Made by a program: the position numbers and the translations under genes. Of a stretch of 64,000 bases of DNA, positions 27,545 through 35,726 are shown piece after piece. Source of the stretch: JALYRV01 sp040902895 (GTDB lineage: Bacteria > Acidobacteriota > Vicinamibacteria > Vicinamibacterales > SCN-69-37); NCBI GenBank assembly GCA_040902895.1, contig JBBDWL010000116.1:18717-82716 (forward strand), in the 5' to 3' direction. Under the pieces are notes generated by a model. It worked only from the letters and a program-made list of their open reading frames with translations. It made no database searches and had not been told where the DNA came from. The stretch's first letter is position 1, and each line of letters begins with the position of its first letter.

Positions 27545-28561
27545 TTATCTGCCGCTCTTCAGAAGCTGCTCAAGTGGGGTCGTGTCCGAGACGCCTTCGC
27601 CGTACATCGACCCGGCGCGTGCGGTGCCCCAGCGATCCTTGACAAGCTGCTGTTCCGCGTCGCTCAGCGCCACATAGCCGACTTCACCGGCGAGCTTGGC
27701 GCTGTTGGTGACGATGAAGTCAGCGAACGCCTTGACTTCGGGACGCTGAAGCTTGGCTGTACTCACATAGATGAAGAGCGGACGCGACAGCGGCCGGTAT
27801 GTGCCGTTTCGAACGGTTTCAGGAGAGGGCAGCACCGGCCCCGCTCCGTTGTCGGCGTTCTCATCGTCAATCGCGACGAGCTTCAACTTGTCCTTGTTCT
27901 CCGCGTAATAGGCGTAGCCGAAGTAGCCCAGCGCGTTTTCGTCGCCCGCAACACCCTGTACCAGGACGTTGTCATCTTCGCTGCCCGTATAGTCGCCGCG
28001 GCTTGCGTCGGTCTTGCCCACGATCGACTCGGTGAACGAATCGAATGTCCCTGAGTCGGTGCCCGCGCCGTACAGGTGAATCTCGCGATCGGGCCACCCC
28101 GCTCGAATCTGGCTCCATCGCATGATCTTTCCTTGCGCGGCGGGTTCCCAGAGCTTCTTCAATTCGGCGACGGTCATCGACTGCGCCCAGGTGTTCTTCG
28201 GATTCACGACCACCGACAGCCCGTCATAGGCGACCGGGATTTCGACGAATTCGATGCCGGCGGCCGCGCAGGTCTGCACCTCGCTGGCCTTGATGGGCCG
28301 CGAGGCGTTCGAGATGTCCGTTTCGCCGCGGCAGAACTTCTGGAAACCGCCGGTGGTTCCCGATTGGCCCACGGTGACCTGCGCGCCCTGGTACGTTTTG
28401 GGAAATTCCTCGGCGAGCGCCTCGCCGATGGGGAAGACGGTGGACGATCCATCAATGGCAATGACGGAAGGCGCCGGCTGACCGGATTGCTGGGAATCAC
28501 CGCGGCCGCAGGCGGCGGTGACGGAGAAGGCGATAAGCAGGCCGACAAGAACTCGTGTCAT
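27545..28561 (-). CDS. pstS: Phosphate-binding lipoprotein PstS
   Basis: 338 residues with a lipoprotein signal (lipobox TAAC). Phosphate-binding segments are visible: IDGSSTVFPIGEALAEEF, GTTGGFQKFCRGETDISNASRPI and GAGTDSGTFDSF. The family variant with a C-terminal GEVGYVALSDAEQQLV is the SphX/PstS type. It is the first gene of the pst operon and carries a candidate Pho box 39-60 bp upstream. Confidence 0.95.
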   Translation of the reverse strand: MTRVLVGLLIAFSVTAACGRGDSQQSGQPAPSVIAIDGSSTVFPIGEALAEEFPKTYQGAQVTVGQSGTTGGFQKFCRGETDISNASRPIKASEVQTCAAAGIEFVEIPVAYDGLSVVVNPKNTWAQSMTVAELKKLWEPAAQGKIMRWSQIRAGWPDREIHLYGAGTDSGTFDSFTESIVGKTDASRGDYTGSEDDNVLVQGVAGDENALGYFGYAYYAENKDKLKLVAIDDENADNGAGPVLPSPETVRNGTYRPLSRPLFIYVSTAKLQRPEVKAFADFIVTNSAKLAGEVGYVALSDAEQQLVKDRWGTARAGSMYGEGVSDTTPLEQLLKSGR

Positions 28562-28599
28562 GGGTTCAGCCTATGCAAGGATCGTTTCGCGCCAGTTTC

Positions 28600-28621
28600 C
28601 CGCATGTAACAAGTATGTAAA
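28600..28621 (-). promoter_or_regulatory. Candidate Pho box upstream of pstS
   Basis: In the pstS direction the two 11-bp units are TTTACATACTT and GTTACATGCGG, with hexamers TTTACA and GTTACA exactly 11 bp apart. The site ends 38 bp before the pstS ATG, in the 67-bp gap that separates pstS from the upstream kinase-like gene. Its position before the best-known Pho target makes it the anchor for the motif seen elsewhere in the window. Confidence 0.7.
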
Positions 28622-28628
28622 GACCTCG

Positions 28629-29441
28629 TTATTGCGGCGACGGGACGGGCTCGAGGTCTATTCTTCCGGGCGCGGGTGTCTCATTCTCCGCAAGGAACTG
28701 CCCGATCTGGCGGCGGAGCTCGGTCTGAATCGCGTTGATGGACTTCTTCGCATCGATCAGGCGGAAGTCGAACTCCTCAGCCATCGACTGGTACTCCTTG
28801 AGGAGCGCCCGCTGATAGGTGCGGAAGTTTTCATAGATGCTGTCGCCCGCTTTCAGATCCATCCCCGACTCCCAGTAATCCATCCCGCCCCCCTCGAGCA
28901 CGCGGCGAACGAGCGTGTCGACGTCGATGCGCAGATAGAAGACCAGGTGCGGCGCAATCGCGAACCCATACAGATTGCGATTCCATTGGCGATCCAGACC
29001 CCGGACGCCGGCGCGGGCGAGCGCCGTGAAAATGTAGCGATCGGCCAGTACGACGAAGCCGGCCTTGAGGGCGGGGATGATTTCCTTTTCGAGCCGATCT
29101 GCGAAGTCGGTGGCATACAGCAACGTGAACGTGAGCTTGTTGAGCGTGTTGCTGGATTTCGCGAGCTCGATTGTGGGCTGCATCAGCTCGGATCGCGCCC
29201 ACCCGGTTTCGACCACGCCATAGCCCTGCACCTCGAGCCACTCGCGCAGCATGGCAATCTGTGTGGAGCGGCCGACGCCATCCGTCCCCTCAATAGCGAT
29301 CAGCTTTCCCGGGTACTCATCGATTGACAGGTACGGCAGGCCGCGGCCGTACCATTCGCCGGCCGCCGCGCCGGCGCGCGCGCCGTTCTCGGTGATTTCG
29401 GCCGGATTAGCTGGCGGCGGCTGCTGCTGCTGATTTGTCAC
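28629..29441 (-). CDS. Thymidylate kinase-like P-loop protein with Lys-to-Arg Walker A
   Basis: About 270 residues from a GTG at 29441. The start follows from the overlap with the previous gene; no ATG precedes the P-loop. A disordered N-terminal extension of about 45 residues (Gln/Pro-rich) leads into IAIEGTDGVGRSTQ. The canonical GxxxxGK[ST] lysine is replaced by Arg. The DR(Y/F) substrate motif ADRYIFTALARAGVRG and a C-terminal helical region remain. It lies between a second, canonical paralogue and pstS. It may be a non-canonical kinase or a regulatory partner of its neighbour; thymidylate synthesis seems unlikely as the reason for this location. Confidence 0.75.
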   Translation of the reverse strand: MTNQQQQPPPANPAEITENGARAGAAAGEWYGRGLPYLSIDEYPGKLIAIEGTDGVGRSTQIAMLREWLEVQGYGVVETGWARSELMQPTIELAKSSNTLNKLTFTLLYATDFADRLEKEIIPALKAGFVVLADRYIFTALARAGVRGLDRQWNRNLYGFAIAPHLVFYLRIDVDTLVRRVLEGGGMDYWESGMDLKAGDSIYENFRTYQRALLKEYQSMAEEFDFRLIDAKKSINAIQTELRRQIGQFLAENETPAPGRIDLEPVPSPQ

Positions 29442-30108
29442 GACTCGACTCCAGACAATCGGTGACCATGCGGCGGAACACCCGCTGCTGATCCGTGATG
29501 CTGCCGCGCGCGTCGACAACGCCAAGGCCGAACTCGTCGACCAGGTGGTCGTACTCCTCGAGCACGCGAGACTGGAACAAACGAAAGCTCTCTGTGGGAT
29601 TGGTGCTCCAGCCCATGTCCATGCCGGCTTCGTAGAACTTTAATTTCTCGCGCCGTGCCATCAGACGATCGAGCGACACGTCGATCGGCACGCGGAAATA
29701 GACTGCAAGATCGGGCCGCACGGCAAAACTGTAGAGATCGCGCACCCACTGGCGATCGACGCCGCGCGCCACGTCGCGCGCGAACGCCGTATACGAATAC
29801 CGATCGGCCAGCACGATCATCCCCGCCTGCAGCGGCGGGATGATGCGATACAGCAGGCGGTCGGCGAAGTCGGTCGCGTGAAGCAGGCTGAACGTCATCG
29901 GCGTCAGGGTGTTTTTCTTCTTGCCCTGCTTCGTTGCCGCCTTGACCAGTACGGACGAGTTCCACTCAGTGACGAAGACGCGGTGGCCGGTCGCGGCGAG
30001 CCACTTTGCGAGCAGGCCGAGCTGCGTGGTTTTTCCTGACCCGTCGATGCCCTCGACTACGAAGAGGCGGCCCGGGTACGTGTGCGGCGTCGTGAGATTG
30101 TTCAACAT
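29407..30108 (-). CDS. Thymidylate kinase-like P-loop protein
   Basis: 233 residues with an intact Walker A (GIDGSGKTTQ, about 20-29) and ADRYSYTAFARDVARGVD as the DRY motif. The C terminus ends in a short Ala run. It is about the length of a dTMP kinase, but no other pyrimidine genes are present. The 5' end overlaps ppx by 143 bases in another frame and the 3' end overlaps the next paralogue by 35 bases. The pair sits between ppx and pstS, so a role in phosphate or polyphosphate metabolism is suggested by context only. Confidence 0.78.
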   Translation of the reverse strand: MLNNLTTPHTYPGRLFVVEGIDGSGKTTQLGLLAKWLAATGHRVFVTEWNSSVLVKAATKQGKKKNTLTPMTFSLLHATDFADRLLYRIIPPLQAGMIVLADRYSYTAFARDVARGVDRQWVRDLYSFAVRPDLAVYFRVPIDVSLDRLMARREKLKFYEAGMDMGWSTNPTESFRLFQSRVLEEYDHLVDEFGLGVVDARGSITDQQRVFRRMVTDCLESSRDKSAAAAAAS

Positions 30109-31675
30109 TTGGAGGAGCGTCCCTGTCCATTCTGTCAGAGTCCGGCACGGGCTCGGGCGCCTCGAAGCGGAGATCCATCCCGAGCACCCGGCTCAACGGT
30201 GGCGCATGTCTCGAGGCCGCCCACAGCTCGAGCTCAGCATCTCCGGCCGTCGTCAAACGGACCGACAGATGCGACTTGCGGCCATGCACGTCCAAATTCC
30301 GGACCACTTGAGCGTGGCTGCGGTCAAGACCTTCGGCCAGGCGCAAAAAAGCCCCCAACGCCTTGACTACACGGCGGCTCGAGCTCTTCAGCTTGGCGAA
30401 CTCGGCATGCGTTTTTTTCGGGGTGACGAGCCTGTGGTAGCGCGCAATGAGCGCGATCACGTCTATTTCCTGAGCTTCGAATCCGCGCAGTCCGCCGTTG
30501 CGGATGAGGTACTCCGAGTGCCGATGGTGATCCTCATAGCTGATGTGCACGCCAATGTCATGAAGCAGAGCGGCCAGCTCGAGCCATTCGCGCTCGCGGT
30601 CACCCAACCCGTGCAGACTTCGCGTTTGATCGAACAGCGTCGTTGCGACGTGTGCGACCTGTCGCGCATGGTCCGCGGAATAGTTGCAGCGCTCGGCGAG
30701 CTCAATCACGCTCCTGCGCCTGACGTCGGGAATGCGCTCGACCTTGCGGATGTGCGCGCTGTTTTTCTGGATGTAATCGAGCACGAGCCCTTCGCGCAGC
30801 GCGAGATCGCACAACGTGATGTCCTCGGCGCCCAGGTCGGTGATGAGGGTGTCGAGAAGGATCGCGCCTGACACGATCACGTCGGCGCGGCGCGGATCCA
30901 TCCCCTGCATCTTGAGGCGCTCGTCCAGCGTCTGGCCGGTGAGCCGCTTGCGGAGACGGCGGAGCGCCTTTGCGGATACGCGGAGGTTGCGCGCGTCGGC
31001 CGCGCGGCCGACGCCTGCCGCGAGCGCGCCGAGGCTGAGAACGGTGCCCGACGTGCCGAACACGCGGGTGTAGCCGCGCCGTGCAATTTCCCGGATGTAG
31101 TCGCGCGTTTCCTTCCGGATGTAGCGCACCAGACGCTGTTCGTCACGCGGCGACACCGGGTCGCTTTTCACGTAGCGTTCGGTGAGCCGTATGACACCCG
31201 CCTTGAAGCTGCGGCCCATGGCCACGCGGTGCGGCGATCCCAGCGTGATTTCCACGCTGCCGCCGCCTACGTCGATGACGACGGCGGGGCCTTCACTCAT
31301 ATCGACGCCGTAGCCGGCGGCGCGGTGGATCAGCCGCGCTTCCTCGGCGCCGGAAATGACCCGGACGCGAATCCCGGTTTCACGGCGCACGCGCGCGATG
31401 AAGTCGCCGCCATTCTCGGCCTCGCGCACCGCGCTGGTTGCGGCGGCCGTGATCTCGTCCACCTGATGGGCATCCGCAAGGCGCTTGAAGCGCGTCAGGG
31501 TCTGCAGCGCGGCGGCCGTCGCAGAGGGCTGCAGCTGCCGGCCGTCGAGACCGCCGGCACCGAGCCGCACCATTTCTTTTTCCCGGTCGACGACTTCGAA
31601 GGACAGGTCCGGGCGGATACGCACGACGATCATGTGGATCGAGTTGGTGCCGATGTCGATGGCCGCTATCCGCAT
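29966..31675 (-). CDS. ppx: Exopolyphosphatase / GppA-type phosphatase with HD domain
   Basis: 569 residues. The N-terminal ASKHA-fold domain has AAIDIGTNSIHM, SAVREAENG and VVIDVGGGSVEIT. An HD-type domain follows (LLHDIGVHISYEDHHRHSEYLI). It releases phosphate from polyphosphate or pppGpp; the two cannot be told apart by sequence alone. The last 45 or so codons overlap the next gene in a different frame and read as a low-complexity Arg/His-rich tail, so the native end may be shorter or a frameshift may be present. The start ATG directly abuts a Pho-like box oriented toward the divergent CHAD gene. Confidence 0.9.
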   Translation of the reverse strand: MRIAAIDIGTNSIHMIVVRIRPDLSFEVVDREKEMVRLGAGGLDGRQLQPSATAAALQTLTRFKRLADAHQVDEITAAATSAVREAENGGDFIARVRRETGIRVRVISGAEEARLIHRAAGYGVDMSEGPAVVIDVGGGSVEITLGSPHRVAMGRSFKAGVIRLTERYVKSDPVSPRDEQRLVRYIRKETRDYIREIARRGYTRVFGTSGTVLSLGALAAGVGRAADARNLRVSAKALRRLRKRLTGQTLDERLKMQGMDPRRADVIVSGAILLDTLITDLGAEDITLCDLALREGLVLDYIQKNSAHIRKVERIPDVRRRSVIELAERCNYSADHARQVAHVATTLFDQTRSLHGLGDREREWLELAALLHDIGVHISYEDHHRHSEYLIRNGGLRGFEAQEIDVIALIARYHRLVTPKKTHAEFAKLKSSSRRVVKALGAFLRLAEGLDRSHAQVVRNLDVHGRKSHLSVRLTTAGDAELELWAASRHAPPLSRVLGMDLRFEAPEPVPDSDRMDRDAPPNVEQSHDAAHVPGPPLRSRGHRRVRKNHAARPARKVARRDRPPRLRH

Positions 31676-31697
31676 GTTTACAAGGGGTTTACACGGC
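31676..31697 (+). promoter_or_regulatory. Candidate Pho box between ppx and the CHAD gene
   Basis: Units GTTTACAAGGG and GTTTACACGGC are two direct 11-bp repeats. They read in the direction of the CHAD gene, 48 bp before its ATG, matching the orientation and distance seen at pstS. The site begins at the first base upstream of the ppx ATG, so binding here could also block ppx transcription or initiation. Confidence 0.6.
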
Positions 31698-31745
31698 TGA
31701 ATTTCGTGCGGGACTCAACCGTGAGGCATCCTATCATGTTGAAAT

Positions 31746-32654
31746 ATGGCCGATTTTTCAGTGCTGCTGCGGGAGCGGACTCGTGAATTGATCCGGCATG
31801 TCGCCGCCGCCGTCAAAGGCGAGGCCCGCGGGATCCACGGAGGCCGTGTCGCGTCACGGCGCCTGCGCGAGTCACTTCCGGTGGCCGGCGCGACGGCCGC
31901 GCGGCTCACGGCATCGCGCGCGCGGAAGACCTTCCGCCAACTGACCCGTGCTCTCGGTCCCGTTCGCGAGCTCGACGTCGCGCTGGTGCATCTCGAGGAC
32001 GGGCTCGACGGCATCCGCATTCCTCGCGTGACGATCGAACGCGTGCGGACGCACGTGCTCGCCGAACGGGAGCGTCGCCGGCAAAAAATGCTGACACGCC
32101 TGGAGCGAATCGATCTCAGCACCGCTGCGGCGCGTGTGGAGCGTGTGGCCCGGGCGGCGCCGGCCCGGATGATTTCCTACGGTGCCGAGGCGCTCTCACG
32201 GCGCGTCCGCGTCCGCGCCCGCACGCTCGACCAGGCCATCGCGCGCGCCGGGACGCTGTACGATCCGGAGCGGCTGCACGCGGTGCGGATCGCCGTGAAG
32301 AAGCTGCGCTACAGCCTCGAAGTGGTCGCGGCGAGCGAGTTGCTGGTCGTGACCGATGAACTTCGGCTGCTCAAGCGGGCCCAGCGCATCCTTGGCCGGA
32401 TGCATGACTACCAGGTGCTGCTGGAGCATGTCGGCGCCGTGGCTGACGTCACCCCGCCGGCCGCGCCCGGCGCGCAGGGGCTGAAATTGCTCGCCTCCGC
32501 ATATGATCGCGAGTGCCGGCGACTGCACGCCGGGTATCTCAAGATGGCGCCCGCTCTGGCCGACGTGGGACGCAGGCTGTTCAATCTGCGGCTTGCGGTT
32601 CCGATCCGGCCGGGGCGCGCAAGAAAGCACGCGAGCGAGCGGAGCGGGGCGTAG
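31746..32654 (+). CDS. CHAD-domain protein (polyphosphate-binding)
   Basis: 302 residues, all-helical and rich in Arg, Lys and His, as in CHAD proteins that bind polyphosphate granules. Conserved features include the N-terminal RVASRRLRESLPVAG, GPVRELDVALVHLE and the second repeat LHAVRIAVKKLRYSLEVV. It is divergent from ppx and carries its own candidate Pho box. The last eight codons and the TAG stop lie inside a dispersed GC-rich repeat, so the native C terminus has been replaced by repeat sequence. Confidence 0.88.
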   Translation: MADFSVLLRERTRELIRHVAAAVKGEARGIHGGRVASRRLRESLPVAGATAARLTASRARKTFRQLTRALGPVRELDVALVHLEDGLDGIRIPRVTIERVRTHVLAERERRRQKMLTRLERIDLSTAAARVERVARAAPARMISYGAEALSRRVRVRARTLDQAIARAGTLYDPERLHAVRIAVKKLRYSLEVVAASELLVVTDELRLLKRAQRILGRMHDYQVLLEHVGAVADVTPPAAPGAQGLKLLASAYDRECRRLHAGYLKMAPALADVGRRLFNLRLAVPIRPGRARKHASERSGA

Positions 32655-32703
32655 GGGTCCCCGCGAGCGACCGAGCTAGGCGGGGTGCAGGGGTCCCCGC
32701 CGG
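32631..32703 (+). repeat. Dispersed GC-rich hairpin repeat, copy A
   Basis: A 73-bp element closely matching copies at 51276-51346 and 63315-63386. It holds two hairpins: GCGGGG pairing with CCCCGC, and GGCGGGG pairing with CCCCGCC around a GGGGTCCCC core. This copy supplies the end of the CHAD reading frame and lies 9 bases before the sixA start. No transposase is in the window. Confidence 0.85.
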
Positions 32704-32712
32704 AAAGTTTAG

Positions 32713-33210
32713 ATGGCCGAGTTGTATCTGATTCGTCACGGGATCGCCGCTGAGCGGGGCAAAGAATGGCCCGACGACTCGAAGCGCCCGCTGACCCAGA
32801 AAGGGATTGCGCGCCTGGCCGAAGTGGCTGCGGGGCTGAAGGAGCTCGCTGTCACCTTCGATCTGATCCTCACGAGCCCGCTGGTCCGCGCGCATCAGAC
32901 CGCCGAGCTGCTGCAGCAAGGTGTTGGCGGGACGACACCGCTCGAGCAGACCGCCTTGCTCGCGCCCGGGGGCAAGCCTGCGGATCTGATCGATCTGCTT
33001 AGGTCGAAGTCGAAGAAGAAAGAGGAACGGGTCGCGCTCGTTGGCCATGAGCCCGACCTCGGTCAGCTGGCCGCGTTCCTGATCGGCGCGCGCGCGCCGC
33101 TGGTGTTCAAGAAAGGCGGCGTCTGCCGCATCGACTTCGAGAAGTTCCCGCCCGTGCCGCCGGGGCACCTCGTGTGGTTCGCACAGCCGCGAATGCTCAG
33201 ATCGCTCTGA
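32713..33210 (+). CDS. sixA: Phosphohistidine phosphatase SixA
   Basis: 165 residues of the histidine phosphatase superfamily. The catalytic motif is LIRHGIA (His about 8), LTSPLVRAHQTAELL is the second signature, and VGHEPDLGQLAAFL carries the second active-site His. SixA removes phosphate from phosphohistidine domains. It follows the CHAD gene, a pairing common in acidobacterial and actinobacterial genomes. It ends 3 bases before the convergent porin gene. Confidence 0.9.
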   Translation: MAELYLIRHGIAAERGKEWPDDSKRPLTQKGIARLAEVAAGLKELAVTFDLILTSPLVRAHQTAELLQQGVGGTTPLEQTALLAPGGKPADLIDLLRSKSKKKEERVALVGHEPDLGQLAAFLIGARAPLVFKKGGVCRIDFEKFPPVPPGHLVWFAQPRMLRSL

Positions 33211-33213
33211 ATT

Positions 33214-34302
33214 TCAGAACGTCCAGTAAAACGTCAAGCGCACCGCGGCATCGTTCGCCGGCCGCGCCGCGATCGCCCCGCCGCGATTGGAGTACGCCAC
33301 CCACTCGACGTTCGGGCTGAAGCGTACCGAAGGCTGCAGGGAGTACTCGAGCCCTGCGAGCGTCATGGTGAACGGGTGCGTCGTTGCAATCGGCAGATAG
33401 TCGATGCCGGCACAGTCGGGACACGGGTCCGCATATCGATCCGCGCGCACGAATGCGGAGAGCCTGCGTGGCATCAGATCGAACACGCCGAAGCCAGAGA
33501 AGATGTCCAGGTCCGTGTCGGGCGCTGTCGACCCATCCGGCGCGCGGCGTTTCTGAAACGAATATTGGGCGCCGAGGCGGCCCCTCGGCGCCCGATAACC
33601 AGCGAACAGCTGCGCGGTGGTCCGGTCGCCGTCGTTCGGGCGGCCGAATTGTCCGAGCATGACTTCAGCGGTCAGGCCCTGCTTCGGTTCGTAGCGTGTC
33701 GAGACGCGATAGCTCTTGAAGGTATCGGTCTCGGCGTTGTTTCCCGATTCGTTGCCGAACTGGACGGCGTACTTGATCGTCTGCGGGGCATTCAGGGGCC
33801 CAGACAACGTGACCCCGAAATCGCGCGCGGAGTCGACGCGATAGAGATCGAGCGGCGTCTTCTCGATATGCCGGAGCCCCCACACGGCCTCCACATGCTC
33901 GAACGTGAGCGTCGGTTGAATGCCCAGCGTCAGCGCCTGCCGGCCACGAAAATTCCAGCGGAGATAGGCGTCTTTCACATACGGCGTCAGCGATCCGCCT
34001 GCCAACTTGCCGTTGCTGTTCATCTCGAGCCGCAGGCGCGTCGACAGCTTCGGAGTGAACGTGTGGTCGTACGTGAAGTACACGCGTCGCAGCCAGAGGC
34101 CGTGCTGGCCCTCCCACGCGTCAAGGTGTTGCTTCGCGAAGACGTAATAGTCGCCGAACATCAGGCCCGACAACTTATAGGGCGGTGGAGGAGGGGCCGG
34201 CTGTGCGGGCGCCTCGGCGACTCCTGGCTTGAGATCCTGGGCCGCCGCTGTGGCTGTTGACAGAACGAGAAGCGCGATGGCGAAGAAAGTTCTCGTATGC
34301 AT
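33214..34302 (-). CDS. Outer-membrane porin, candidate phosphate/polyphosphate-selective (OprP/OprO-like)
   Basis: 362 residues with a signal peptide (FFAIALLVLSTATAAA) and a Pro-rich N-terminal linker. The rest is alternating beta strands, and the protein ends in FYWTF, the aromatic C terminus of an outer-membrane barrel. Segments such as LWLRRVYFTYDHTFTPKLS and RLEMNSN resemble the phosphate-selective porin O/P family. Five tandem 11-bp units lie just upstream, which supports phosphate control. Selectivity is inferred from family and context. Confidence 0.75.
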   Translation of the reverse strand: MHTRTFFAIALLVLSTATAAAQDLKPGVAEAPAQPAPPPPPYKLSGLMFGDYYVFAKQHLDAWEGQHGLWLRRVYFTYDHTFTPKLSTRLRLEMNSNGKLAGGSLTPYVKDAYLRWNFRGRQALTLGIQPTLTFEHVEAVWGLRHIEKTPLDLYRVDSARDFGVTLSGPLNAPQTIKYAVQFGNESGNNAETDTFKSYRVSTRYEPKQGLTAEVMLGQFGRPNDGDRTTAQLFAGYRAPRGRLGAQYSFQKRRAPDGSTAPDTDLDIFSGFGVFDLMPRRLSAFVRADRYADPCPDCAGIDYLPIATTHPFTMTLAGLEYSLQPSVRFSPNVEWVAYSNRGGAIAARPANDAAVRLTFYWTF

Positions 34303-34324
34303 GGGCGCAGCGTATCGCCAGGGT

Positions 34325-34379
34325 GTTACGTGGACGTATTAGTGGCGTTACATTCAGGTTAAATCCCGTTTACATCCCG
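34325..34379. promoter_or_regulatory. Five tandem 11-bp Pho-like units upstream of the porin gene
   Basis: Exactly five consecutive 11-mers are visible: GTTACGTGGAC, GTATTAGTGGC, GTTACATTCAG, GTTAAATCCCG, TTTACATCCCG. TTA-type cores recur at 34326, 34337, 34348, 34359 and 34370. The last unit overlaps the glgC stop codon. The array occupies the gap before the porin ATG (34302) but its units read away from the porin, opposite in orientation to the pstS and CHAD boxes. In the porin direction the cores read ATGTAA, close to the E. coli TGTCA half-site. Confidence 0.65.
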
Positions 34380-35617
34380 CGCGTGACGACGGCCCCTTTC
34401 GGCACGACAATCACACCGCTGCGGATGTAGTAGCCCTCGCGGTCCGCCTCGTCTACGCTGCCGTCATTCACGAGACGCACATCGTCAGCTATGCGGGCAT
34501 TCTTGTCGACAATGACGCCCTCGAGCACGACGTTCTTTCCGATACCAAGCGGCACGCCTGGCATACCCGCATCCTCGTAAATGTCGGCGCCCAGCAGCAC
34601 GGAGCGTGTAATCCGTGCGCCCTGTCTCACCGACATGCGGATGCCGACGACCGACTCCGTGATGGTGCAGGCATCGAGGTCGCAACCCTCGGCGACGATG
34701 GAACGGTCGATGCTGCAGCCGTCGATTCTGGTGCCGGGAAGAAAGCGCGGGTGTGTGTACACGGGACGGCGTGGATCAAAGAAACTGAAAGGCGCGGGCC
34801 GCTTCGTCAGCGAGAGGTTCGCATCATAGAACGCGCGCACCGTGCCGACGTCGGCCCAGTAGCCTCGATAGAAATACGCGTGAACGCGATGCGTCGTGAG
34901 CGCGGCCGGAATGAGCTCCTTGCCGAAGTCGATCCCGGGTCGGCTGAGCAGATCGAGCAGTACATTGCGCGAAAAGACGTAGATCCCCATCGACGCCATG
35001 AACGGTCGTTCGCTGTTCGTGCGCGCGAATGTCGCGCCCTGAGGCACACTGTTGCCGATCTGGCGGAGCCGCGCCGCGTCGGGCTTCTCTTCGAATGCCG
35101 TGATCTGGCCGGTCTTGTCGAATCTGAAAATGCCCATGCCGGTCGCATCGTCCGGCGTGACCGGCTGTGCCGCGATCGTGATGTCGGCCTTGCTCTCGAT
35201 GTGCGCGTCGATCAGCTCGCCGAAGTCCATCCGATAGATGTGATCGCCGGCGAGAATGAGAAAGTACTCGGCGTCGTAGCTCTCGAAGTGACGCGCGGCC
35301 TGACGTACGGCATCTGCCGTGCCCTGAAACCAATCGGCGTTGTCGGGCGTCTGCTCCGCCGCGATCACCTCCACGAATCCGCCCGAGAACACGTCGAGAC
35401 GGTAGGTCTGCGAGATGTGCCGGTTGAGCGACGCCGAGTTGAACTGCGTCAGCACGAAGATTCGCTGAATCCCGGCATGCAGGCACAGACTGATCGGGAT
35501 GTCGATGAGGCGGTACTTGCCACCGATGGGGACCGCCGGTTTCGATCGCTGATGGGTCAGGGGAAAAAGACGTGTGCCGCGGCCGCCGCCCAGGATGAGC
35601 GTCAGGACATCGTTCAT
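34370..35617 (-). CDS. glgC: Glucose-1-phosphate adenylyltransferase
   Basis: 415 residues from the ATG at 35617. The N-terminal nucleotidyltransferase domain has LILGGGRGTRLFPLTHQRSKP, ILAGDHIYRMDF and FEEKPD; the C-terminal part is a left-handed beta-helix (DACTITESVVGIRM). It makes ADP-glucose for glycogen, releasing pyrophosphate. No other glg genes are nearby. A 7-bp tandem repeat lies just upstream (35631-35657). Confidence 0.93.
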   Translation of the reverse strand: MNDVLTLILGGGRGTRLFPLTHQRSKPAVPIGGKYRLIDIPISLCLHAGIQRIFVLTQFNSASLNRHISQTYRLDVFSGGFVEVIAAEQTPDNADWFQGTADAVRQAARHFESYDAEYFLILAGDHIYRMDFGELIDAHIESKADITIAAQPVTPDDATGMGIFRFDKTGQITAFEEKPDAARLRQIGNSVPQGATFARTNSERPFMASMGIYVFSRNVLLDLLSRPGIDFGKELIPAALTTHRVHAYFYRGYWADVGTVRAFYDANLSLTKRPAPFSFFDPRRPVYTHPRFLPGTRIDGCSIDRSIVAEGCDLDACTITESVVGIRMSVRQGARITRSVLLGADIYEDAGMPGVPLGIGKNVVLEGVIVDKNARIADDVRLVNDGSVDEADREGYYIRSGVIVVPKGAVVTRGM

Positions 35618-35630
35618 CAAAAAAGAATAC

Positions 35631-35657
35631 AGGAGACAGGAGACAGGAGACAGGAGG
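35631..35657. repeat. 7-bp tandem repeat upstream of glgC
   Basis: Three full copies and one partial copy of AGGAGAC lie 14-40 bases upstream of the glgC ATG. On the glgC strand the units are pyrimidine-rich, so it is not a ribosome site for glgC. Repeat-number change could alter promoter spacing. Confidence 0.7.
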
Positions 35658-35726
35658 AGAAGCCCGGCTGTGGCTTACACGCGTCGGGACATCGCTGTGG
35701 TCTCAGCGGTCAGCCCGCAGGCGCGT

